In this document: one piece after another, positions 35,284 to 41,108 of the stretch | Position numbering within the stretch: position 1 is the stretch's first letter | Layout of the letters: every line of letters starts with the position of its first letter | Source of the DNA: Bacteroidota bacterium | Lineage (GTDB): Bacteria; Bacteroidota; Bacteroidia; Cytophagales; Cyclobacteriaceae | Length of the DNA stretch: 41,108 nt | Assembly: GCA_022571715.1 (NCBI GenBank) | Contig: JACZXH010000030.1 | Span: 1-41,108 of the forward strand | Reading direction: 5' to 3' | Position numbers and translations under genes: made by a program | Notes under the pieces: model-generated | What the model was told of the DNA's origin: nothing | Database searches by the model: none | The model's input: the letters and a program-made list of their open reading frames with translations, nothing else

Positions 35284-36126
35284 TTAAATAGTAAAATATA
35301 AAACTGGTATCAAAAATATGGAATCACCCACAATTCTATAACGCTCATTTTTTGAAAACAAATTCTTTCTAAGAATTATTAAAAGCAGTGCAAGGTCCAT
35401 ACATCCAACCAGGATTTGTGTTTTTAAGAAATCTGCATTATGTGTATTTAGAAAAACACATAACACTGAAGTCAATAATATTATGCCTGCCAGAATTTTA
35501 GTTATGATCATTACTTTATGATAACCAATTGACAAAACGATGGATTGAAATTCCTCATGCTTGTCAACATCTTTTTCAAATAGCGAGAAGATAAGCAAAT
35601 TAACCAAAGCCAGCCCGGCATATTCAAGAAACAATAACCATATATCCCATGACACATCTCTCTCATAAATACTTAGTGGTCCTACATATATGCCTGCTGC
35701 ATACGCAACAGCCGCCACGATTTCTTTATGATACATCTGCCTTTTTCGAGATAATTTTATAGATATAAAATAAAACGTCACTAAAAATACCAGTAACCCA
35801 CCATAAACCAGCGTCATAATAGGTAGCCGGAACAGAAATGAAAATGCTACAATGAGGAGGAAACTCCAGACTCTCCAGATAACTGTAGAGTTTTCCCAAT
35901 GCAATTTATGTCTGAATGTAACTGGTTTGCGAAATAAAGTTTTTGCATCCAGCAAATGGTCGAGGGTATAAATGAGCCAGATTACAACAATTAACTCGAG
36001 TAAAGTAAATATACTCAAAGTCACTCCAAGGTATGTTGCAATAAATAAGGCTCCGATGCCTCCACCAAGCATGATATTAAGGTTTAATGCCTGGAAGTAC
36101 TGAAAGCCTGTTTTTAGTATTTTCAT
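35284..36126 (-). CDS. UbiA-superfamily-like polytopic membrane protein
   Basis: The protein has 280 residues from the ATG at 36126 and about eight or nine transmembrane helices. After the second helix it has LIYTLDHLLDAKTLFRKP, which resembles the first Asp-rich loop of UbiA prenyltransferases (DxxxD present, the leading Asn absent). In the second half FEKDVDKHEEF sits where the second Asp-rich loop is expected. I therefore place it in or near the UbiA superfamily without naming a substrate. A reading from an ATG at 36162 would add twelve residues encoded by the edge of the repeat at 36137-36260 and is rejected. The downstream methyltransferase suggests a shared pathway. Confidence 0.6.
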   Translation of the reverse strand: MKILKTGFQYFQALNLNIMLGGGIGALFIATYLGVTLSIFTLLELIVVIWLIYTLDHLLDAKTLFRKPVTFRHKLHWENSTVIWRVWSFLLIVAFSFLFRLPIMTLVYGGLLVFLVTFYFISIKLSRKRQMYHKEIVAAVAYAAGIYVGPLSIYERDVSWDIWLLFLEYAGLALVNLLIFSLFEKDVDKHEEFQSIVLSIGYHKVMIITKILAGIILLTSVLCVFLNTHNADFLKTQILVGCMDLALLLIILRKNLFSKNERYRIVGDSIFLIPVLYFTI

Positions 36127-36136
36127 AAACGAATGG

Positions 36137-36260
36137 GGCTGTCTCAAAAGAAGTACCATCATTCTGAACGAAGTAAAGAATCCCCATTTTAAGTATGTGT
36201 TAATAGTTGGAGATTCTTTGGTTCCTCAGAATTGCGATTTTTTGATTTTTTTAGACAGCA
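36137..36260. repeat. Long imperfect hairpin repeat between atpG and the UbiA-like gene
   Basis: Ends GCTGTCT (36138-36144) and AGACAGC (36253-36259) are exact inverted repeats. Within them, CATTCTGA...AAAGAATC (36160-36182) pairs imperfectly with GATTCTTT...TCAGAATTG (36212-36234). The whole is a ~124-base self-complementary unit of the kind seen dispersed in Bacteroidota genomes. It shares its core with 24457-24477 and 27731-27753. It may double as a transcription end for atpG. Confidence 0.6.
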
Positions 36261-36291
36261 CCATTACAATTTAGTAAAATCGATGAATATA

Positions 36292-37170
36292 TTACCTAAG
36301 TGCCTCAGCCCCCGCAACGATTTCCAGAATTTCTTTGGTAATAGCAGCCTGTCGTGTCCGGTTATAAACGAGCCTGAGTTCGCCTAACAGTTCACCGGCG
36401 TTCTCCGTTGCTAGCTCCATGGCCGTCATCCGTGCACCGTGTTCGGCGGCATTCGATTCGAGTATCGCTTTATAAAATTGAATTTTCAGTGATTTGGGAA
36501 TCATTTCTTCAATGATAACTTTTTTATTAGGCTGGAAAATGTAATCAATGATACCGGGTAGCAGATCCATATCAGAATCAGGAGTTACGGGAAGGAATTG
36601 TTCTGCCCGCACCACCTGTGTTGCCACGTTTTTAAATTCATTATACACGATATATACTTTGTCGTACTCACCTTGCAGGAACGCATTCATGACAAAATCA
36701 GCAGATTCCCTTCCTTTTTCAAACGAAAGACCTCTGAAAATATCAGTGAAATCAGAAATCACACGGTACTTCTTTCTTCTAAAGAAATCAAAACCTTTTT
36801 TACCTAATGAGAGAATGTGCACGTCGCCAGCATCGAACTGGTATTTGTAGTTCTCTTCAATAAGTGCTACCGTGAGTTTGCATACATTGCTGTTGAATGC
36901 GCCACAAAGTCCACGATCAGAAGTTATCACCACGATCAGCACATTTTCGATTTCCCTTTCTGTTCCATATCCCTGCCCTTCATCAGCATCCAGCCCCTTG
37001 GAAACATTAACCAGAATTTCATTTAATTTTTTTGCAAATGGTCTCATTTGTAAAATAGTATTCTGAGCCCTTCGAAGCTTCGAAGCTGCAACCATTTTCA
37101 TAGCTTTGGTAATCTGCTGCGTAGAAATAACGGAACTTATTCTGGATTTAACTTCCTTTAAATTAGGCAT
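36292..37170 (-). CDS. atpG: ATP synthase F1 subunit gamma
   Basis: Gamma is the central rotor shaft of F1. The N-terminal helix begins with PNLKEVKSRISSVISTQQITKAM and continues MKMVAASKLRRAQ; the C-terminal helix contains ENAGELLGELRLVYNRTRQAAITKE, both diagnostic coiled-coil parts. The Rossmann-like middle includes TSDRGLCGAFNSNV (near residue 85). Length 292 is normal. It lies nine bases after atpA. The beta and epsilon genes do not follow, which is usual for Bacteroidota, where atpDC is often elsewhere. Confidence 0.96.
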   Translation of the reverse strand: MPNLKEVKSRISSVISTQQITKAMKMVAASKLRRAQNTILQMRPFAKKLNEILVNVSKGLDADEGQGYGTEREIENVLIVVITSDRGLCGAFNSNVCKLTVALIEENYKYQFDAGDVHILSLGKKGFDFFRRKKYRVISDFTDIFRGLSFEKGRESADFVMNAFLQGEYDKVYIVYNEFKNVATQVVRAEQFLPVTPDSDMDLLPGIIDYIFQPNKKVIIEEMIPKSLKIQFYKAILESNAAEHGARMTAMELATENAGELLGELRLVYNRTRQAAITKEILEIVAGAEALR

Positions 37171-37179
37171 ATATAATTC

Positions 37180-38766
37180 TTAGCTTTGAACTTCAAAACT
37201 TTTAGCTATATCATTTGCTGTAGATGTAAGTACCTCCGCAATGTTATCATCCAATATTCCGTCACTGAGCGAGTTAAGTAAATCAGCATGATGAGAGGTC
37301 AGCAGCTGGAGGTATTCCTTTTCAAATTCCTTAACCCTGTTTACAGGTACTTTGTCTAACAATCCTTTGGTAGATGCAAATATGATTGCCACTTGTTCTC
37401 CAACTTTGTATGGAGAATATTGTGGTTGTTTCAGTATTTCCTGATTTCTTCGTCCTCGCTCAATTGTCAATAGAGTTGCTGCATCAAGGTCCGACCCGAA
37501 TTGTGCAAAAGCCTCCAGTTCACGAAACTGAGCCTGATCCAGTTTCAATGTACCTGCTACTTTCTTCATGGACTTTATTTGAGCAGCGCCACCTACCCTC
37601 GATACTGAAATACCAACGTTAATAGCCGGCCTTACTCCCGAATTGAACAAATCCGTTTCAAGAAATATCTGCCCGTCCGTTATGGATATGACATTGGTTG
37701 GTATATAGGCTGAAACATCACCTGCCTGGGTTTCAATTATAGGGAGTGCAGTTAACGATCCGCCTCCTTTTACCTTATCTCTTAAAGATTCAGGTAGGTC
37801 ATTCATTCCTTTTGCAATTTTATCATTATCAATGACCTTAGATGCTCGTTCAAGAAGTCTGGAGTGAAGATAAAACACATCTCCCGGATATGCTTCACGA
37901 CCAGGAGGCCTCCGAAGCAGTAGCGAGACCTCGCGATAGGCCACTGCCTGCTTTGACAGGTCGTCGTAAATTACGAGTGCCGGCCGGCCGGTATCCCTGA
38001 AATATTCTCCGATTGCCGCTCCTGTAAATGGTGCATAAAACTGCATAGGAGCAGGATCAGCAGCAGTTGCTGCTACTATTATGGTATAATCCATAGCGCC
38101 ATGTCGCTCAAGCATATCCACTATTCCTACTACAGTAGAAGCTTTTTGGCCGATTGCAACGTATATGCAAAAAACAGTTTCACCCTTTTCATAAAACTCT
38201 TTCTGATTGATAATGGTATCAATTACAACTGCTGTTTTGCCTGTTTGCCGGTCGCCGATAATCAGTTCACGCTGTCCCCGACCAATAGGAATCATGGCAT
38301 CAATAGCCTTTATGCCTGTCTGAAGAGGCTCGTTTACTGGCTGACGGAAAATAACACCAGGAGCTTTTCTTTCGAGCGGCATTTCAAATAATTCTCCAGT
38401 AACAGGCCCTTTACCATCAATGGGGTTTGCAAGGGTATCCACCACTCTGCCAACAAGTCCTTCACCTACGCGGATAGAAGCAATACGCCCGGTGCGTTTT
38501 ACCGTGTCACCTTCTCTTATATCCTGGGACGGGCCCAGCAATACCACCCCGACATTATCTTCTTCAAGATTTAATACCAATCCATTCAGGCCGTTTTCAA
38601 ACTCAATAAGCTCGCCTGATCCAACCTGGGTTAAACCATAAATGCGCGCAACGCCATCGCCAACTTGCAAAACGGTTCCGATTTCTTCTAGCTCAGCTTC
38701 AGTTTTAACATTTGCCAATTGTTGTTTTAGTATGGCTGATACCTCATCTGGTCTTACGTTTGTCAT
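37180..38766 (-). CDS. atpA: ATP synthase F1 subunit alpha
   Basis: Alpha is the regulatory nucleotide-binding subunit. The P-loop GDRQTGKT is near residue 169, [12 protein letters not shown] near 275 and the signature [20 protein letters not shown] just after it. The N-terminus ([16 protein letters not shown]) is the beta-barrel/delta-binding region. 528 residues is typical for Bacteroidota. It lies 58 bases after atpH. There are no internal defects. Confidence 0.97.
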   Translation of the reverse strand: MTNVRPDEVSAILKQQLANVKTEAELEEIGTVLQVGDGVARIYGLTQVGSGELIEFENGLNGLVLNLEEDNVGVVLLGPSQDIREGDTVKRTGRIASIRVGEGLVGRVVDTLANPIDGKGPVTGELFEMPLERKAPGVIFRQPVNEPLQTGIKAIDAMIPIGRGQRELIIGDRQTGKTAVVIDTIINQKEFYEKGETVFCIYVAIGQKASTVVGIVDMLERHGAMDYTIIVAATAADPAPMQFYAPFTGAAIGEYFRDTGRPALVIYDDLSKQAVAYREVSLLLRRPPGREAYPGDVFYLHSRLLERASKVIDNDKIAKGMNDLPESLRDKVKGGGSLTALPIIETQAGDVSAYIPTNVISITDGQIFLETDLFNSGVRPAINVGISVSRVGGAAQIKSMKKVAGTLKLDQAQFRELEAFAQFGSDLDAATLLTIERGRRNQEILKQPQYSPYKVGEQVAIIFASTKGLLDKVPVNRVKEFEKEYLQLLTSHHADLLNSLSDGILDDNIAEVLTSTANDIAKSFEVQS

Positions 38767-38824
38767 TTATTTTCGTATCAATGTTGATTTTGTTCTCTTT
38801 GCCCGTTTAGCATAAGAAAGATGA

Positions 38825-39361
38825 TTAGTTAATTAGGTCGTGTTCAATTTTCTTCAACTTCGATTTCACCGAAGAATCGATCCTTCGATCGTCAATATTG
38901 AGAATATAACCTCCAATAATATCTTTCGACACCTCTTCATAAAGGTCAGGATCCTTATTGGTAAGTGATTTAATAATTTTCTTGAATTCATTCTTAAGCC
39001 TATCATCAAGCTTAAAAGTAGTAATTACATTTGCCTTCTGGATTCCTTTAAATTCAAGATATTGCTTATGGAATTCACGGGTGATTTCATGAAGGACCTC
39101 CGCTCTTCCTTTACTGATAATTAATGTCATGAATAATCGCGTAACCTTGTTGACTTTATTTCCAAAAATAGCTTTCAAAATCTTGATTTTTTTGTCTTGA
39201 TTAATGATTGGGCTCCGGAGAACAAGAATGAGTTCGCGGTTTTGTTCACAAGCCGAATCAATCAATACCATGTCATTACTGACCTCCTCCACAAGGCCTT
39301 TTTCCTTGCATAGGTCAAGCAAAGATTTGGCATATCGTGAAGCAACCCTGAATGCTGACAT
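38825..39361 (-). CDS. atpH: ATP synthase subunit delta (OSCP)
   Basis: The 178-residue protein ties F1 to the peripheral stalk. The N-terminal helical bundle starts SAFRVASRYAKSLLDLCKEKG, a standard delta opening. The C-terminal part has IIGGYILNIDDRRIDSSVKSKL, the conserved segment ending the subunit. It sits 14 bases after atpF and 58 bases before atpA, in normal operon order. Confidence 0.93.
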   Translation of the reverse strand: MSAFRVASRYAKSLLDLCKEKGLVEEVSNDMVLIDSACEQNRELILVLRSPIINQDKKIKILKAIFGNKVNKVTRLFMTLIISKGRAEVLHEITREFHKQYLEFKGIQKANVITTFKLDDRLKNEFKKIIKSLTNKDPDLYEEVSKDIIGGYILNIDDRRIDSSVKSKLKKIEHDLIN

Positions 39362-39375
39362 TTAACTAGAAGAAC

Positions 39376-39870
39376 TTAATTAAGATTTTTTTCTTTTAGG
39401 TACAGATCCACCAGCTCTTTTTGCGCAACATCTTTAGCAAGTGCCTTCTGAAGGAGTATTTCAGCAATTTCAACTGATAATGAGACTACCTGGTTTCTCA
39501 CCTCTTGCAGTGCGGCGTTTTTTTCAGATTCAATTTCCTTTTTTGCAACTTCGATCATCTTATCAGTGATTCCTGACGCAGCTGATTTTGCCTCATCTTT
39601 AATCTTGAGGGCCACAGTATTTGCAATCTTTAGAATTTTATCCCGCTCTTTTCGTGCCTCCTGGAGCAGTTTTTCATTTTCTGCTTTAAGTTGTGACATT
39701 TCTTCTTTTGCCTCTTTTGCAGAATCAAGTGCCTCCTGAATAGATTCCTCTCTTATCTTCAGGGAATGCAGGATAGGTTGCCAGGCAAATGTCTTTAATA
39801 ACAACAATAATGAAACGAATACAACAATTTGCCAGAAAATGAGTCCAGAACCTGGTGTCAATAATTCCAT
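39376..39870 (-). CDS. atpF: ATP synthase F0 subunit b
   Basis: The 164-residue protein has an N-terminal transmembrane helix (GLIFWQIVVFVSLLLLLK, residues ~9-26) followed by a long, charged, right-handed coiled coil (ESIQEALDSAKEAKEEMSQL and so on) that forms the stator stalk. Length and layout match subunit b. It follows the atpE remnant by 94 bases; that spacer has a small CCGG-containing stem near 39920 and no other feature. Confidence 0.94.
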   Translation of the reverse strand: MELLTPGSGLIFWQIVVFVSLLLLLKTFAWQPILHSLKIREESIQEALDSAKEAKEEMSQLKAENEKLLQEARKERDKILKIANTVALKIKDEAKSAASGITDKMIEVAKKEIESEKNAALQEVRNQVVSLSVEIAEILLQKALAKDVAQKELVDLYLKEKNLN

Positions 39871-39964
39871 TTTTTATTTTTTTTCGCTATCATCAAATAA
39901 TTTCAATAAACTTATCCCGGCCCAATGCCGGCATGACAAGCTCTTAATTTTACAAAACGAAAGA

Positions 39965-40153
39965 TTACGTTGCTCCGCTTTGCGAAATGAGGAAAGCGAT
40001 AACCACACCAAAGAGTGCAATCACTTCAACAAGTGCAGCAATAATCAGCATGGCAGTCTGTATCTTACCGGCTACTTCCGGCTGTCTTGCAATGGCTTCC
40101 ATTGCTGAACCACCGATTCTACCGCTACCAATACCGGCTCCAATTGCAGCTAA
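39965..40153 (-). pseudogene. atpE: ATP synthase subunit c, 5'-truncated by the junction
   Basis: This is the true atpE portion: about 62 codons ending at the TAA-side of the host ATP synthase cluster, in the correct order before atpF. It lacks roughly the first 20-25 residues of helix 1. The native gene is probably intact in the organism, with atpB (subunit a) upstream; both are missing here because the contig changes source. Confidence 0.8.
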
Positions 40154-40552
40154 TATTGGCTCTTTTGCAACATACACTGCCTTAGCTCCAGCTGCCAAGC
40201 CGGCCTCAATCACCGCTCTCCGTTCTGTCGAAGTGATACCAGCTGGTATACCAATGAGGAGCTCTGGTTTCAAGAGTCTGAAGCCGCGTGTTGCTTTCTT
40301 AATAAAGTATCGCAGCATAGCTTCGGTCACTCGGTAGTCGGCAATCACGCCATCTCGCAGAGGTCGATATACCCGAATGGTATCAGGGGTTCGTCCCGTC
40401 ATCTCCTTTGCCTCCTTTCCGACCGCCAAAATCCTGTTTTCTGAAAGTGTCACTGCGACAACCGACGGTTCGTCCAAAACCACGTGTTTCTGGGGAGTGA
40501 ACACGATTGAATTACAGGTCCCAAGATCGATGCCAATTTTCTTAATAAACAT
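39965..40552 (-). CDS. Hybrid frame: MreB N-terminus joined in frame to AtpE C-terminus (probable assembly chimera)
   Basis: A single 195-codon frame joins two unrelated proteins. Residues 1 to ~134 are the start of actin-like MreB: GIDLGTCNS (7-15, phosphate-1), EPSVVAV, RPLRDGVIADY, and IPAGITSTERRAVIEAGLAAGA. Residues from ~135 on are the C-terminal two thirds of F0 subunit c: GRIGGSAMEAIARQPE and a last helix with the conserved ion-binding Glu (ALVEVIALFG). The switch falls in AAIGAGI (residues ~135-141), a string both families use at this point. The MreB half lacks everything after domain IA/IIA start (no phosphate-2 motif), and the subunit c half lacks most of helix 1. Neither would work. 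I regard this as two genes spliced at a short identity, not as a real gene. Confidence 0.85.
   Translation of the reverse strand: MFIKKIGIDLGTCNSIVFTPQKHVVLDEPSVVAVTLSENRILAVGKEAKEMTGRTPDTIRVYRPLRDGVIADYRVTEAMLRYFIKKATRGFRLLKPELLIGIPAGITSTERRAVIEAGLAAGAKAVYVAKEPILAAIGAGIGSGRIGGSAMEAIARQPEVAGKIQTAMLIIAALVEVIALFGVVIAFLISQSGAT
40130..40162. other. Junction between Bacteroidota contig and foreign murA-mreB segment
   Basis: The transition from AtpE to MreB coding lies here, where both genes would encode AAIGAGI. Everything to the left is continuous with the ATP synthase cluster; everything to the right belongs to murA-mreB with higher G+C. Short identity at the seam is what an assembly graph error would use. 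Confidence 0.75.
40132..40552 (-). pseudogene. mreB: MreB N-terminal fragment, apparently from another genome
   Basis: About 140 codons of MreB, the actin-like organiser of cell elongation, starting at the ATG at 40552, eight bases after the murA stop. The VPAG/IPAGITSTERRAV style and the tight murA-mreB spacing remind me of Patescibacteria (candidate phyla radiation) more than of Bacteroidota, but this is an impression. Base composition also shifts (31 and 32 G+C in the 60-base lines at 40381 and 40441, against 24 at 39541). Confidence 0.75.
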
Positions 40553-40560
40553 AGAAAACT

Positions 40561-41108
40561 TTACGTTACCCTCTTTATATCCGCCCCCAACTGCCTCAAA
40601 CGTTCTTCTATTTTTTCATATCCACGATCAATTTGATAGATATTGTGCATCGTCGTAGTTCCCTTTGCAATCAAAGCCGCGATGAGGAGAGCTGCTCCTG
40701 CTCTAATATCAGGACTTGGAATTTCAATACCGTGCAGCAAAGTGGGACCGTCAACGATCGCTCGATGCGGATCGCAAAAAATAATGTCGGCGCCCATCTT
40801 GTTGAGCTCTTCAAGGTACTTCAATCTCCCTTCGTACAGAGGATCGTGCAGGAGAGTCGGACCCTTTGTCTGGGTAGCCAACACACCAAGTTCCGGCTGT
40901 AAATCTGAATGGATACCAGGATACGGCAAGCTCTGGATTTTATCCATAACAAGCTTTTTCGACGGGAATACCTTGAGCACGTCCTTGCCTTGCACTTCAA
41001 TCCGTGCCCCAAAGTCCCGTAAGCGCTTCAAGAAGAGCGTCAAAAAGCCATGTTCTGCATGACGAATAACCACTTCACCCTTCGTAGCTAAAGCTGCTAT
41101 CACAAAGG
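40561..41108 (-). CDS. murA: UDP-N-acetylglucosamine 1-carboxyvinyltransferase, C-terminal part (5' end outside window)
   Basis: MurA transfers enolpyruvate to UDP-GlcNAc in the first committed step of peptidoglycan synthesis. About 182 codons are present and the frame is open to the right edge, so the N-terminal half with the catalytic Cys loop is not seen. Recognisable C-terminal parts are YPGIHSDLQPELGVLATQ, the loop with LLHDPLYEGRLKYLEELNKM, and the closing IPSPDIRAGAALLIAAL followed by RGYEKIEERLRQLGA. It is upstream of the MreB fragment on the same strand and shares its higher G+C, so it belongs to the same foreign segment. Confidence 0.88.
   Translation of the reverse strand, partial: FVIAALATKGEVVIRHAEHGFLTLFLKRLRDFGARIEVQGKDVLKVFPSKKLVMDKIQSLPYPGIHSDLQPELGVLATQTKGPTLLHDPLYEGRLKYLEELNKMGADIIFCDPHRAIVDGPTLLHGIEIPSPDIRAGAALLIAALIAKGTTTMHNIYQIDRGYEKIEERLRQLGADIKRVT

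Noticed and set aside
39965-40552. A genuine new fusion protein (MreB head on a subunit c membrane tail)
   Set aside because: Both parts lose essential elements, the seam lies in a string common to both families, atpB is missing and base composition changes at the seam. A splice of two sources explains all of this.
1-41108. CRISPR arrays, prophage, restriction-modification, tRNA and rRNA genes
   Set aside because: I read the intergenic regions on both strands and saw no regularly spaced repeats, no phage or methyltransferase/endonuclease pairs and no cloverleaf or rRNA-like sequence.

Overview
The window is chromosomal DNA of a member of the Bacteroidota (probably Cytophagia-like), at roughly 40% G+C. 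The evidence is a secreted protein with a type IX secretion C-terminal sorting domain, -7 promoter boxes of the TAnnTTTG type, almost no Shine-Dalgarno sequences, a eukaryote-like type 2 IleRS, a single-chain GlyRS, a recF/DUF721 pair, and an ATP synthase cluster in the order c-b-delta-alpha-gamma without beta/epsilon. The last ~960 bases are an exception. They carry part of murA and the first ~140 codons of mreB from what looks like a different organism, fused in frame to a decapitated atpE. I read this as an assembly chimera.

Layout. 1-951: 3'-truncated Nramp-like transporter. 1085-1850: a RAYT transposase gene between inverted REP-like repeats, plus a further hairpin. 1916-8266: fused 5-oxoprolinase and a T9SS-exported metalloprotease-like protein. 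8393-8872: DUF6438 lipoprotein. 9025-12746 (minus): aspartate kinase, lumazine synthase, TPR membrane protein, PDH E1 alpha. 13032-14561 (plus): recF and a DUF721/DciA-like gene. 14774-24386 (minus): lspA, ileS, RND/MMPL exporter, dGTPase, glycyl-tRNA synthetase. 24786-26711 (minus): CPA2 antiporter with TrkA domains. 26781-27590 (plus): DUF547. 27917-28726 (minus): mazG. 28810-31762 (plus): small NqrM-like membrane protein, glmM, cysteine desulfurase. 31694-36126 (minus): VTT-domain protein, GNAT-like protein, DJ-1/PfpI lipoprotein, methyltransferase, UbiA-like protein. 36292-39870 (minus): atpG, atpA, atpH, atpF. 39965-40552: mreB::atpE hybrid. 40561-41108: partial murA.

Most genes are housekeeping: translation (ileS, glyQS), envelope and peptidoglycan precursors (glmM, lspA), cofactors (ribH, cysteine desulfurase), nucleotide hygiene (dgt, mazG), recombination (recF) and energy (pdhA, atp). 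I found no phage, CRISPR array, restriction or defence system, tRNA or rRNA, and no convincing new multi-gene system. The items most worth a second look are the MreB-AtpE junction, the GxHH variant of the IleRS HIGH motif, the near-perfect hairpin before glyQS, the RAYT with unequal REP-like ends, and a dispersed repeat core found three times between genes.
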